DNA of 39,853 nt from a virus, in IMG/VR virus record IMGVR_UViG_3300045241_000086, positions 1 to 39,853 of that record; one strand, given 5' to 3'. The notes below the pieces were generated by a model. The model was not told where the DNA came from. It searched no databases and saw only the letters and a list, made by a program, of their open reading frames with translations. The position numbers and the translations under genes were made by a program. How positions within the stretch are numbered: the first letter of the stretch is position 1; the number at the start of each line of letters is the position of its first letter. Below, in pieces: positions 11,923 through 20,850 of this stretch.

Positions 11923-14064
11923 ATGGCTAGCAAGCTCGCGATCGTCCAACCGGACGGTTCCCTCCAGGACGGCACCCTCGCCTCAAAGGCCATCCAGGAC
12001 AGGATCCGACAGGCCAGGGAACACCGGAAACAGTTCGAACCGACGTGGCAATCCAACCTTGCGTACGCGGCCGGGAAACACTGGTTGGTGTTCGACTACA
12101 ACACCCGAACCCTCCGGCGCATCCAGGACGTCGACCCGAAGTACCAGGGCCGCGAACTCTACTCGGCCGACATCATCACCGAATACCGAACCACCGTGCT
12201 CGGTGAGTTGGGTTCCGATGATGACCGCCCCGAACTCCTGCTCCAACACGACGACAAGGCCAGCGAGGACTTCCAGAAGCAGACGAACCGGGCGGTCGCG
12301 TGGGGTTGGGACTTCCAGTGGGACGGCGACACAGTCCTAGCCGAAACCGACCGCATGACGTTGGACCTTGGCACCTCCGCGATCCAGGTCTACTTCGACA
12401 AATACGGCGGGCCAGTACGCGAAGAGGAAATACCGCACTACGACGGCCAGCCAGTCCTTGATCCTGAGAAGGCGCACGAGCTTATGGGGAACGGCCCCAA
12501 CCCTGATGTGCAGATGCAAAGCATCCACGAAGGGAAAATCTGCTGGCGGCCGCTGTCGGCGTTCAACCTGCTGGTACCTCCGGGCGTTGTCCACGAGAAG
12601 TACTTCCCCTGGGAGTGCGTCGTCCGGCCCACGTTGCTGAGTGATGTGCAGGATGAGTTCGGTGACGTGGCTGGTGGGTTGAAAGAGGACAAGGACATCG
12701 CTACCACTATGGGGCAGTCAACGTCTGGTTCATCGAACGACGGGGCCGCGCATGCGATCGAGTCACGTAGTTCCCGGCTCCGCGACCATGTTTGGCTGTT
12801 CACGTATTACGAGCGTCCGTCCAGGAAGTTCCAGGAAGGCCGCGTCATGGTCTTCGCCGGCAACGAGCTCAAACTCATCCACACCGAACCACGGCTCCCC
12901 TACGTCGGACCCGATGGGACGTACCGCTCGGGGATCGCGTATTTCCACTGGTGGAGAGCAACCGGCAGGTTCTGGAGTCGCGCTCTTGTTGAGTCTTTGA
13001 AGGACGCGCAACGCGCCATGAACAAACGTCGGACGCAGGCGAACGAGATCATCGACCGGGGCATGCCCGCCGTCTTCGTCGAAGAGAACTCGAACGCTTT
13101 GAAACGGAAGGGATTGCCCCTTGAATTGGTTCAGCTCAAACCTTCGGAGCGTCCGCCTGTGGTTGTGCAGGGTGTTGGACCCGGACCGTGGATGTCAGAG
13201 GAGTACCGCCAGATCAGAGACGACGCGGAACATGCCTCCGGGGTACGTTCGCCTGCCCTTGGTGAGAATCCAACCAACGTCAACACCTACTCGCAGCTTG
13301 CTCTCCTCCGTGAGGCGGATCAGGTAAAGCGCGAACCGACCCTCAACGACCGCAAAGCCAGTATCCGCCGTTTGGTCGAAGACTCGGTGTATGACATCCG
13401 GTTGTACTGGGGGCATGACAAACAGATCATGCTGGCCGGCGACAACGATCAGGTGCAGGCGTATGAGTTCAACGCGACGAAGATCCCGCCGTTCTTCATC
13501 GTCAAAGCAGCGAAAGGCACAGCGAAACCTCGGTCGCAGGCTGCGGAGTTGAAGAAGATCGAGGACATCTGGACCGCCTCACTCAACAGCCAACAGCCGT
13601 TGCCAGTCCAATGGCTCAAAGATTCACTTGAGGCAGGGCAGGCTCTTGATCTACCGGAGAAGCCTTCCGATGACCAGTTGGAGAAGGCGCAGCGGGAGAA
13701 CCACCGGCTCTTGCAGGGCGAACAGTTGGAGCCCGCCTATTACGACCCGCCTGAAGTGCATATCCCGATCCACCGTGGCGCCCAGATCCAGGCTGACCAG
13801 TCGGGTGACATCCAGGCCGTCCAAACCATAGAAGCGCACATCAAGTTGCACGAGCAGATGGCGGCAGAGAACGCCGCGCAGTTGACGCAGCAGATCCCGG
13901 GTGTGCCTGGTGCTCCACCGCAGGTTGACCCGAACCAGCAGGCGCAACTCGATCAGAAGGATGTTCACCATCAGGAGCAGATGCAGTTGAAGACCGCCCA
14001 GGCGGCAGCTCAACTACTTCAGCAGCAGCAAGCCCAATCTCAACAGCAGCCCGGGGGGCCATAG
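11923..14064 (+). CDS. P22-like portal protein
   Basis: This 713-residue protein forms the dodecameric ring through which DNA enters and leaves the head. It starts at ATG 11923 with GAAGGGA upstream. Length is close to that of P22 gp1 (725), and the order terL, portal, scaffold, capsid is as in podoviruses. The N-terminal part (GKHWLVFDYNTRTLRRIQD, YSADIITEYRTTVLGELGSD) and the central DAQRAMNKRRTQANEIID segment fit the stem and wing of this family. The C-terminal 100 residues are a Gln-rich helix (QMQLKTAQAAAQLLQQQQ), consistent with the barrel seen in P22-type portals. It is followed by the spike gene without a gap. Confidence 0.88.
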   Translation: MASKLAIVQPDGSLQDGTLASKAIQDRIRQAREHRKQFEPTWQSNLAYAAGKHWLVFDYNTRTLRRIQDVDPKYQGRELYSADIITEYRTTVLGELGSDDDRPELLLQHDDKASEDFQKQTNRAVAWGWDFQWDGDTVLAETDRMTLDLGTSAIQVYFDKYGGPVREEEIPHYDGQPVLDPEKAHELMGNGPNPDVQMQSIHEGKICWRPLSAFNLLVPPGVVHEKYFPWECVVRPTLLSDVQDEFGDVAGGLKEDKDIATTMGQSTSGSSNDGAAHAIESRSSRLRDHVWLFTYYERPSRKFQEGRVMVFAGNELKLIHTEPRLPYVGPDGTYRSGIAYFHWWRATGRFWSRALVESLKDAQRAMNKRRTQANEIIDRGMPAVFVEENSNALKRKGLPLELVQLKPSERPPVVVQGVGPGPWMSEEYRQIRDDAEHASGVRSPALGENPTNVNTYSQLALLREADQVKREPTLNDRKASIRRLVEDSVYDIRLYWGHDKQIMLAGDNDQVQAYEFNATKIPPFFIVKAAKGTAKPRSQAAELKKIEDIWTASLNSQQPLPVQWLKDSLEAGQALDLPEKPSDDQLEKAQRENHRLLQGEQLEPAYYDPPEVHIPIHRGAQIQADQSGDIQAVQTIEAHIKLHEQMAAENAAQLTQQIPGVPGAPPQVDPNQQAQLDQKDVHHQEQMQLKTAQAAAQLLQQQQAQSQQQPGGP

Positions 14065-15969
14065 ATGCCTGCATCTCCTAGACCATCCACACTCGCCGAC
14101 CTCGGCCCCGAACTCGGGCTCGACCTTCGGGTCCCGTCTCTTGACGTGGCAAGCCAAAAATTTGGTTCCGTCTCGGACGGAGTGACCGACGACACAGCAT
14201 CTATTGCCTCAGCGATAACACAGGCTGGTGCTTTGACCGGGCCGGTGGTGTTGGCGCCCGGCACAACGATCATCAGTTCCAGGTTGAATCCAACCGCGAA
14301 GGCCAACATCTCGATCCAGGGTGCCAGCAAACAAACAAGCATCATCAAGGCTGCCGCGAACACCAACCAAAACCTCGTCCAGGGCGGCACATCAAACACC
14401 TTCAAAGACTTCACCGTTGACGGCAACAAAGCGAACCAAAGCTCGGGTAACGGTGTGCAACTCATCACCCTCGGTGTTCTACAGAACCTGCGGATCGTGA
14501 ACGCGTTTGACAAAGGCGTCCAGACGTTTGGTGTCACGGACGTGCTTGTCCAGAACGTCGAGGTTGAGAGTTGTGGCGGCAACGCTTTCGACATCAACTC
14601 GGCTGTTCGTGCCCGGATAATCGGTAACCGTGTCGATGCTTCCGGCGGTATCGGGATCTCGATGTCCGGCACCGGCGTTGACTTGGTCACGATCGTCGCT
14701 AACGCGATCCACAACCCCGGCAACATCGGAATCGCCGGCGGCGGTGGCAGCGGTGCTCTGGTCAGCCGGATCGTCTCGGCGGCAAACGTGGTCGACGGGG
14801 TTGTCGCCAACCACGGCATCGACATGGGAGGCGCGAAAGACACAACGGTTATCGGCAACGCGATCTACAACTGTGGCGGGGTGTTCTCGTCTGACACGGG
14901 TGGCAGCCAACAGTGGATCGGCAACATCGCTCGCACAACGACGGGAACAACCGGTGCGCTCGGGTTCGGGTTCTCGATCGTAGGCGGCGGCGCCGCAGGC
15001 ACGTCCACTTACCTAGCGAACAACAGCTTCCTTGTCGTCGGGAACACGATCACAGGTGTGAACGCGACCGCTGTCGGGGTGGATAGTCCTCGTGGCGAGA
15101 TCATTATTTCATCGAACATCCTCAAGAACTCGGGGTTGAACCACTCAAGTTCGCACGACGCGATCCTGCTCACCTCTCTCAATAACCCGATGGGCAATGT
15201 GCTTCTGATCGGCAACAAGTGTTACGACGACCAGAACGTCAAAACGCAAGAGTACGGCGTCAACATCGGCGCGAACACCTACCACGTCACCGGGTTTCAC
15301 AATGATTTGCGCGGAAACAAACTCGGTGCCGTCAACGACCTGGGCGTCGCCAACTACATGCACGGCAACCTCGGGTACAACCCGAGGGGATGGCTGACAG
15401 CACCCGCGCCGGCTGCCACAGGAGTCATTCTCTACAACCCGTTCAACGTCGACTGCATGGTCTACATCAACGGCAGCTCGGCTGCTGCTCTTACCGCAGT
15501 TGCGGTCGGCGGGATCGCGGCTCCTGTTAACGCTACACATGTCGCGATAACAACCGGCGGCACACTCGCGGCTGCAACCTATTTCTACAGGGTGAGTGCT
15601 TTGAACCCCAATGGGGAAACGTTGGCGTCAACGGAAACGTCGATTGTTACGACCGGCAGCACCGGTTCCGTAATCGTCCGCTGGACGGCTGTGCCTGGGG
15701 CCACCGGTTACAACGTGTACGGGCGCACCACCGGTGCCGAACTAAAAATGGCAACCAACGTTCAGGCCACCTCGTTTCTGGACACCGGCGCGATCACCCC
15801 CTCGGGAGCCCTCCCTGGAGCAGACACAACCGGCAACACGGCGATAACCGGATGGACCGCTGCCCCCGGCACAGGTAGCCCCGTCGGGATCTACCTCCCC
15901 TGGGGGAACGGCATCAAGTTGACATACACCACTTTCGTGACGGCGAACTGGCAGTGGTACGGCCTCTAA
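14065..15969 (+). CDS. tailspike-like protein: beta-helix with C-terminal fibronectin-like domain
   Basis: This 634-residue protein is likely the host-recognition or wall-polysaccharide-degrading spike. Residues 30-55 carry FGSVSDGVTDDTASIASAI, the pectate-lyase-3 / tailspike N-terminal signature. Residues 80-430 show repeated short strands with Asn ladders (IIGNRVDASGGIGI, TVIGNAIYNCGG, VVGNTITGVNATAVGV, LIGNKCYDD), typical of a right-handed beta-helix. From about residue 487 to 580 a fibronectin-III-like module is visible (ATYFYRVSALNPNGETLAS, GATGYNVYGRT). The position is unusual: directly after the portal and before scaffold and capsid, while tail genes lie 7 kb further on. Confidence 0.8.
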   Translation: MPASPRPSTLADLGPELGLDLRVPSLDVASQKFGSVSDGVTDDTASIASAITQAGALTGPVVLAPGTTIISSRLNPTAKANISIQGASKQTSIIKAAANTNQNLVQGGTSNTFKDFTVDGNKANQSSGNGVQLITLGVLQNLRIVNAFDKGVQTFGVTDVLVQNVEVESCGGNAFDINSAVRARIIGNRVDASGGIGISMSGTGVDLVTIVANAIHNPGNIGIAGGGGSGALVSRIVSAANVVDGVVANHGIDMGGAKDTTVIGNAIYNCGGVFSSDTGGSQQWIGNIARTTTGTTGALGFGFSIVGGGAAGTSTYLANNSFLVVGNTITGVNATAVGVDSPRGEIIISSNILKNSGLNHSSSHDAILLTSLNNPMGNVLLIGNKCYDDQNVKTQEYGVNIGANTYHVTGFHNDLRGNKLGAVNDLGVANYMHGNLGYNPRGWLTAPAPAATGVILYNPFNVDCMVYINGSSAAALTAVAVGGIAAPVNATHVAITTGGTLAAATYFYRVSALNPNGETLASTETSIVTTGSTGSVIVRWTAVPGATGYNVYGRTTGAELKMATNVQATSFLDTGAITPSGALPGADTTGNTAITGWTAAPGTGSPVGIYLPWGNGIKLTYTTFVTANWQWYGL

Positions 15970-16224
15970 ATGGACCCCGTTCCGCTCGAGAAGAAAGAAC
16001 AGGCGAAGCTTGACACGATCGCCGCCGAGTTCGTCGCTGCGCAACAAACGAAAGCACAGCTACAGGAACAACTCGTCGAAGCATCTGAGATATGCGAGCA
16101 GCAGCGCGGCCGGATGCAAGGAGCCCTCGAAACTGTTCTTGACCGCTACGACCTTGACCCAGCCACGTACCGCTGGGATTACAACGGCAACGGTGTCGTG
16201 ATCCACGAGACAGGAGAAGTTTAA
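15970..16224 (+). CDS. small coiled-coil protein (84 aa)
   Basis: It starts at ATG 15970, immediately after the spike stop. Residues 5-60 are a long helix (EKKEQAKLDTIAAEFVAAQQTKAQLQEQLVEASEI), probably a coiled coil, then a short domain ending DPATYRWDYNGNGVVIHETGEV. The last base of its stop overlaps ATG 16224. A structural linker or chaperone of the spike is possible by position only. Confidence 0.6.
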   Translation: MDPVPLEKKEQAKLDTIAAEFVAAQQTKAQLQEQLVEASEICEQQRGRMQGALETVLDRYDLDPATYRWDYNGNGVVIHETGEV

Positions 16225-16592
16225 TGCCAGCCCAGATTCCCGAGAGCTACCAGTTCCAAGCAGTAGGACGCACAACCATGTTCACGAGCCCCAACTACGC
16301 GAATAAAGGATGCAGAGGCATTGTCTTCGTGGTCGTCACCACCGTCATCGGCACAGGAAGCATCACGTTGTCGATCAACGGATACGACCGCGCCTCCAAC
16401 ACCTCGTACCTCCTTCTCGCAGGAGCGGCTGTGGTCACGAACACCACCAACCGTTACACCGTCTACCCCACAGGCACCGCCGCCGCGAACGTCTTCGCTA
16501 TCGACATCCTTCCCGAGCTCTGGAACTTCGTCGTCACAGCAAACAACACCAACGCAGCCACCTACAGCGTCGGCGCTTCCACCCTCGTCTAG
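16224..16592 (+). CDS. probable virion decoration protein, beta-sandwich (122 aa)
   Basis: ATG 16224 overlaps the previous stop. The product is beta-rich with alternating strands (GIVFVVVTTVIGTGSITLSINGYD, NRYTVYPTG, FVVTANNTNAATYSVGASTLV). This pattern is like small phage proteins annotated as head-decoration or minor structural proteins. It has few charged residues and no enzymatic motif. It is part of the appendage block at 14-18.8 kb. Confidence 0.5.
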   Translation: MPAQIPESYQFQAVGRTTMFTSPNYANKGCRGIVFVVVTTVIGTGSITLSINGYDRASNTSYLLLAGAAVVTNTTNRYTVYPTGTAAANVFAIDILPELWNFVVTANNTNAATYSVGASTLV

Positions 16593-17027
16593 ATGCACAA
16601 AGACGAAACCAAGTCTAAGGGTCAGGTCACCCTTGTGTTGCGTGGCCCTGACGGCAAGGTCAAGAAGACCCAGAAAGCGAACACCGTTACCACCGCTGGT
16701 AAGGCAGTCCTCGCTGACAGGCTTCTAGCGGCTCCTACGCTGGTGACCCCGGGTTGGGTGGCGGTAGGCACAGGCTCCCCCGCAGCGACGTTGCTGGGCG
16801 CGGAGATCGCACGGATAGCTTTGGTGACGAAGACAAGGAGCACGAATGTGTTGACGATGACCGCCCAGTTCGTCGCAGGCACAGGAACCGGGGCTCTAAC
16901 CGAAGCGGGGATATTCAACGTCGTGACGGCTAACACCGTTGACATGCATTTGTCCGCTTCGTTCTCGGTGATCAACAAAGCTGCTGGCGACACGCTTGAT
17001 GTGTCCTGGACTTGGACGATGGCCTAG
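16593..17027 (+). CDS. phage structural protein, beta-rich (144 aa)
   Basis: It starts at ATG 16593 with no gap after the previous stop. The layout GKVKKTQKANTVTTAGKAVLADRLL, then VAVGTGSPAATLLGAEIAR, TMTAQFVAGTGTGALTEAGIFN and a closing AGDTLDVSWTWTM matches a widely seen phage minor structural family with the pattern N.vtt.Gk..la..l....v.vGtg. The role is probably in tail appendages or capsid decoration. Confidence 0.6.
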   Translation: MHKDETKSKGQVTLVLRGPDGKVKKTQKANTVTTAGKAVLADRLLAAPTLVTPGWVAVGTGSPAATLLGAEIARIALVTKTRSTNVLTMTAQFVAGTGTGALTEAGIFNVVTANTVDMHLSASFSVINKAAGDTLDVSWTWTMA

Positions 17028-17028
17028 C

Positions 17029-17571
17029 GTGGCGCGCCAGTACCTTCAGGACGGGCCGTACATCGACCCACCGGTTGTTTCCCCGCTCGCTGCGGACGCG
17101 ACCACAACGGCGATCGCGATGTGGGGAGGCGCCCAATACACACCGCTCTACGCGAACGACGCCAAGGCGGGGAAGATTTACGTGGTCGAAGCCGGAGGGC
17201 TGATCACCACTGCTGCCACAGGAGCCTTAACGATTCTGCCGGGGCTCGGCACCACCGCTCCCGGCACAACGCTCGGAACTTCGATCGCGCAGACAGTCCC
17301 TGCCACCTCTCTCTCTGGCCCGTGGTTTCTGCGCTTCGTCGGTGTTGTCCGGACCGTTGGGGCAGCTGGTGCGAACTCCACGATGATGGGCGAAGGGTTC
17401 TTCCAATCCGGCGGGGTAGCAGCCACAGCCAACACCGGGTTGGACCTGACGTTCGGCGGGATCTCGTGCGCGTTCGATTGTACGATCAACAACTTCTTCA
17501 CGTTCACGAAGACGTTGAGTGTGGCCGGGTCGTTCACGACCCACTGGTGCTACGTCTATTCGCTGAACTAA
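17029..17571 (+). CDS. hypothetical structural protein, beta-rich (180 aa)
   Basis: I chose GTG 17029, one base after the previous TAG. The product is rich in Gly, Ala, Thr and aromatic residues and looks beta-structured throughout (KIYVVEAGGLITTAATGALTI, GPWFLRFVGVVRTVG, GLDLTFGGISCAFDCTINNFFTFTK). This is like phage proteins predicted to be capsid fibres or jelly-roll domains. No family certain. It is part of the appendage block. Confidence 0.5.
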   Translation: MARQYLQDGPYIDPPVVSPLAADATTTAIAMWGGAQYTPLYANDAKAGKIYVVEAGGLITTAATGALTILPGLGTTAPGTTLGTSIAQTVPATSLSGPWFLRFVGVVRTVGAAGANSTMMGEGFFQSGGVAATANTGLDLTFGGISCAFDCTINNFFTFTKTLSVAGSFTTHWCYVYSLN

Positions 17572-18129
17572 ATGCCGGGGTTCCTACCCGGCGGCGGCAT
17601 CATGTTCATGCCGAAGGTGGTCACACGCCCCCTTTGGACAACTCGGCTGCGAGGAGCAGGGCCGTTCGCCTACACCCTCCCTCTCGCTGACACCACCACC
17701 GCCACAGACCAACTCGCAAACCGTGTAGGAAAACCCTTCTCGGACACCACCACCAGCACGGATCAGTTGGCGAACCGTGTTGGCAGAACCTTCCCTGACA
17801 CCACTACATCCACCGACGCTCTCGCCAACCGTGTCGGCAAGACGTTCTCCGATACCACCACTTCGACGGATGCGCTCGCGAACCGCGTCGGGAAACAGCT
17901 AGCCGACACCACCACCAGCACAGACGCTTTCGCCAAGGTATCCGGCTATCACCTGGCTGTTGGTGACAACACTGTCTCAACCGATGTTTTCTCGAGGGTT
18001 GTCGCCTACCACCTCACGCGTGCGGACACCACCACGTCAACCGACCTTGCGATCATCCAGGACAACCCGCCGCCTCCTCCTGTGAGCGGAGTGGATGACT
18101 TCACACCGATCATGCCGACGATGATGTAG
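17572..18129 (+). CDS. repeat fibre protein, seven ~18-residue repeats (185 aa)
   Basis: It starts at ATG 17572. Residues 39-165 are seven tandem units with consensus DTTTSTDALANRVGKxF. Four units are nearly identical and three are diverged (GDNTVSTDVFSRV, for example). The C-terminus has a proline run (NPPPPPVSG) and ends FTPIMPTMM. Such Ser/Thr/Asp repeats occur in actinophage fibres as elongated beta structures, and repeat number often varies between relatives. The place amid spike and decoration genes fits a spacer or fibre shaft. Confidence 0.65.
   Translation: MPGFLPGGGIMFMPKVVTRPLWTTRLRGAGPFAYTLPLADTTTATDQLANRVGKPFSDTTTSTDQLANRVGRTFPDTTTSTDALANRVGKTFSDTTTSTDALANRVGKQLADTTTSTDAFAKVSGYHLAVGDNTVSTDVFSRVVAYHLTRADTTTSTDLAIIQDNPPPPPVSGVDDFTPIMPTMM
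17686..18067 (+). repeat. tandem 54-bp coding repeats
   Basis: These encode the 18-residue units of the fibre protein. The first five units are 54 bp each (17686-17955), the sixth is 60 bp and the seventh is shortened. GACACCACCACC-like sequence opens most units. Synonymous changes between units show that the protein sequence, rather than recent copying alone, keeps them alike. Confidence 0.75.
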
Positions 18130-18137
18130 GAGGCACC

Positions 18138-18431
18138 GTGCGTCCAAGTACCCACCGGGGCCTCTCCCACCAACGTCTCGTCTCGACAGGCTCGAGCGAT
18201 GTGCAGACCGTCACGATGCCGAACAACACGTCCGCTATCGACCTTGCTGTTGAGACAACGAACGCTCGTGTGACCTTCGACGGGTCCGACCCGTCCGCCG
18301 TGAGCGCCCCTAGCCTTGTCTTCCCTGCGGGGCAGGTCCCCGTGTTCCGGCCAGTCGGTCCCGGGACGACCATCAAGTTTTGTTCGACCGCCGGCACCAG
18401 TTCGGTGCTGCAACTCCTCTACTACACCTAA
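18138..18431 (+). CDS. small structural protein, beta-sandwich (97 aa)
   Basis: It starts at GTG 18138 with GGAGG 5 bases upstream. The core VQTVTMPNNTSAIDLAVETTNARVTFDGSDPSAVSAPSLVFPAGQ matches a short phage/fibre domain in which a chemical-anchor-like strand repeat ends in a hydrophobic strand (TIKFCSTAGTSSVLQLLYY). Decoration or fibre-associated protein is likely by position. The same GGAGGCACCG sequence precedes the next gene. Confidence 0.5.
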   Translation: MRPSTHRGLSHQRLVSTGSSDVQTVTMPNNTSAIDLAVETTNARVTFDGSDPSAVSAPSLVFPAGQVPVFRPVGPGTTIKFCSTAGTSSVLQLLYYT

Positions 18432-18445
18432 AGAAGGAGGCACCG

Positions 18446-18784
18446 ATGGGTGCTGTAACAGTTGTTGTACGTAAAAGGAACACCGGTGTCGGCGCCGGGA
18501 AAATGGTTATGGCCGACGTCACTTTCTCCGGCACCTACGGGGCAGGAGGCGACACGTATACGAACGCGCAGTTTGAGATGGACACCATCGACGGGTTCAT
18601 CGACTGCGGCTCCGCTGCCGGGTCAGCCACCACTGGCTACCAGGTTATGCCTGACCTCGCCAACAAGAAACTACGGCTCCTTGGTGGTGCGGCGTCGGGA
18701 GTTGCGTTGGCGGAAACAGCAACTGCTGGGCAGACAGGGACCGTCCAGCGTCTCATCGCGGTTTCCCTCGGTCCCTATGTTTAA
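18446..18784 (+). CDS. hypothetical head protein (112 aa)
   Basis: ATG 18446 follows AAGGAGG by 5 bases. The product begins with a strand (AVTVVVRKRNTGVGAGKMVMADVTFSGTY) and continues beta-rich with many Gly and Ala residues (FIDCGSAAGSATTGYQV, LRLLGGAASGVALAETATAG). Proteins of this look and size often sit next to capsid genes as decoration proteins. It lies just before the scaffold. Confidence 0.5.
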   Translation: MGAVTVVVRKRNTGVGAGKMVMADVTFSGTYGAGGDTYTNAQFEMDTIDGFIDCGSAAGSATTGYQVMPDLANKKLRLLGGAASGVALAETATAGQTGTVQRLIAVSLGPYV

Positions 18785-18798
18785 GGAGGTAACACACT

Positions 18799-19461
18799 GT
18801 GTCTGAGTTCGCACCGGAACCGGTCGAGCCCGCAGCAGTAGAAGGAGCGGAAATTGAGGCTCCCGAACCGGCGTGGGCCGGGCCGCCGCAAGAGGAATGG
18901 GAGGCCGCCCAGGAAACCCTGGCGCTGATCAACCAGGCGATCCAGGAGCCAGCCCAGCAATACCAACAGCCCTACCAGGAACAACAGCCGCAGATCGACC
19001 CGTTGGCTGAGGACTTCCAAACCCAGTTGGACCAGTACCTGGAGCAGAAGTTCGCGCCCTACGCGTCGTACCAGGAGCAGTTGGTGATGGGTGAGGCTGA
19101 GGAGAAAGCCAAAGACATCATCCACTCCCTCGAACAGGAAAAGGGGGAGTTCCTCGATCCGAAATCCAGCGAGCTCGCGTTGCAGAGGGCGAACCAGTAT
19201 CTGCCTGACACGCAGGCGAAGTACGGGTACGGGCCACGCGCTGCGGAAGCAGCGCTTGCTCGGGCGTATGACGACATCAAGCAGCTCGAGGACACGGTTG
19301 GTAAGGCGTACTACGAACGGCAGATCAACCAGATCCGAGGATTGAGTAACGCTCCTCGGGAGGCCGGGGTTTCCGGTCAGCAGGCAGGGCAGCAGGTCTC
19401 GATTCCTGAGGGCGGCGACGAGTTCTCGTTGGTGAGCCGCTACTTCCAGCAGAACCGCTAG
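18799..19461 (+). CDS. scaffolding protein
   Basis: It starts at GTG 18799 with AAGGAGG upstream. This 220-residue, highly charged, Gln/Glu-rich, helical protein lies immediately before the major capsid gene, the standard place of scaffolding proteins that guide prohead assembly and leave before maturation. The N-terminus is Pro/Glu/Ala-rich and disordered. Residues 35-95 are Gln-rich (QEPAQQYQQPYQEQQPQID). Residues 96-185 are charged helices (GEAEEKAKDIIHSLEQEKGE). The C-terminus GDEFSLVSRYFQ may be the capsid-binding end. The assignment is from position and composition. Confidence 0.7.
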   Translation: MSEFAPEPVEPAAVEGAEIEAPEPAWAGPPQEEWEAAQETLALINQAIQEPAQQYQQPYQEQQPQIDPLAEDFQTQLDQYLEQKFAPYASYQEQLVMGEAEEKAKDIIHSLEQEKGEFLDPKSSELALQRANQYLPDTQAKYGYGPRAAEAALARAYDDIKQLEDTVGKAYYERQINQIRGLSNAPREAGVSGQQAGQQVSIPEGGDEFSLVSRYFQQNR

Positions 19462-19497
19462 CCCCCATATCCACCTAACCAAAGGAGGTCGGTCATC

Positions 19498-20826
19498 GTG
19501 GCCGACAACGTGCTCGCAACATGGGCGCCCTTCCTGTTCGACCTTAAAGGCAAGGTCTGGGAAGTGTTCCCGTCCGAGGCGCCGTTCCTGGCCGAAATGT
19601 CAGGGTACGACGCCAAAGCTCAAGCAACAGACCACCACTCCACCGTCCGACGCATCAACGCACTCATGGACGGCGGACGCGACATCTTCAGTGGTAAGCA
19701 GGTCCGGCACAGCATCATCCTGTCGGGGCTCCCCGGTGGCGGGTTCGTCCAGGAAGCATCAACCTGGAACGTCCCCCACGTCCTGAACAGCACGGAGATC
19801 CACATCAACCTGACACGGGCACTCCTGCCGCTGTCAATCAGCGTTGACGTGGAGCGTGACTCGTTCAACAACTCGAACGCGACCGCGCTCGCAACGATCG
19901 TCAACCAAACCCGGATGGCTCTCGGCCGGCTCGAGAACCTTGCGTTCCTCGGTGACGGCACAGGCCTCCAGGTTGACATCACGGACGCCGCCACGTCACT
20001 CGCCACAACGGCGAACACGACGTGGAACCCGGATGTGCTCGTGCCAGGAACGGTGTGGGACATCCTCACCCGAACAACGGGCGCGGACCCAGGGCAGGGA
20101 CTCCGGCGGAAGATCGCCTCGGTCGTTGAGTCCACGCGTGTGATTACGTGGGACACGGCGCAGCAGGCGTCAGACGGCGGGACAGGCAACATCGTCCACT
20201 CGTCCACTAGCGGGATCTACATCCCCGGCTCATGGTCGAACGGCACCCTCGCCCAGGCCCCCGGTGCTCTAGTAGCGCAGGGACTCGAGCAGGCCGCAGC
20301 CATCACCGGCACGTTCGAAGCCGTGGACAAGGCTGCTGTGGCGAACTGGCAGGGCACAGACGGCAGGGGTGGAGACACCACTGTCGTTCCCCTCTCAGAC
20401 CAGATCCTGGATGGTGCAGTCCGTAGGGGCCGCAGGGCGGGTATCGCTACGTGGGACTTCGGTCTCGGTGACCCCGCCGCGATCGACCTCTACAAACAGG
20501 GGAAGTACAGCCAGGGCCGGTTCGACATGCAGATCCAAACCCTCAAGGGAGGGTTCAGCGGGATCGTGTATGACGGTGCTGACCGGCCGTTCCCGATGAT
20601 CAAAGACCCGATGGCGAAAAAGTCAGCGGTCAAACTGATCGACAAAGGCTCATTCCAGTTGTACGGGGACCAGCCCGGCCCGAGCTTCCTCGAGGACGAC
20701 GGAGCCATGTTCCGCCGCTTCTCACGGAACCTCACCAAAGAAGCCGAGCTCCTGGATCGCGTTCAGTTGGGTGTTACAAAATGCAACACGCTCGTCTTTC
20801 TCAACAACCTAACCCAGGCGGCGTAG
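19498..20826 (+). CDS. major capsid protein
   Basis: It starts at GTG 19498 with AAAGGAGG 8 bases upstream, one of the strongest ribosome sites in the window, as expected for the most abundant protein. The 442 residues fit the HK97-like fold seen in podophage capsids: a helical start (LFDLKGKVWEVFPSEAPFLAEMSG), a long helix with ERDSFNNSNATALATIVNQTRMAL, GRLENLAFLGDG near residue 145, and the C-terminal part DADRPF-like segment GADRPFPMIKDPMAK. No N-terminal protease signal or delta domain is evident, which agrees with a separate scaffold. Its order after scaffold supports the call. Confidence 0.8.
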   Translation: MADNVLATWAPFLFDLKGKVWEVFPSEAPFLAEMSGYDAKAQATDHHSTVRRINALMDGGRDIFSGKQVRHSIILSGLPGGGFVQEASTWNVPHVLNSTEIHINLTRALLPLSISVDVERDSFNNSNATALATIVNQTRMALGRLENLAFLGDGTGLQVDITDAATSLATTANTTWNPDVLVPGTVWDILTRTTGADPGQGLRRKIASVVESTRVITWDTAQQASDGGTGNIVHSSTSGIYIPGSWSNGTLAQAPGALVAQGLEQAAAITGTFEAVDKAAVANWQGTDGRGGDTTVVPLSDQILDGAVRRGRRAGIATWDFGLGDPAAIDLYKQGKYSQGRFDMQIQTLKGGFSGIVYDGADRPFPMIKDPMAKKSAVKLIDKGSFQLYGDQPGPSFLEDDGAMFRRFSRNLTKEAELLDRVQLGVTKCNTLVFLNNLTQAA

Positions 20827-20850
20827 ATTGCAGAAAAAGCTAAGGGGAGG

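Noticed and set aside
14040-14858. 272-codon open frame on the minus strand
   Set aside because: It overlaps the beta-helix spike, whose repeats explain the Val/Ala/Thr-rich shadow; no ribosome site or motif.
17686-18067. CRISPR array
   Set aside because: The repeats are contiguous, in frame and coding, with no unique spacers; no cas gene is present.
18781-19482. 233-codon open frame on the minus strand over the scaffold gene
   Set aside because: Leu/Arg-rich mirror of the Gln/Glu-rich scaffold; no domain and no independent promoter seen.
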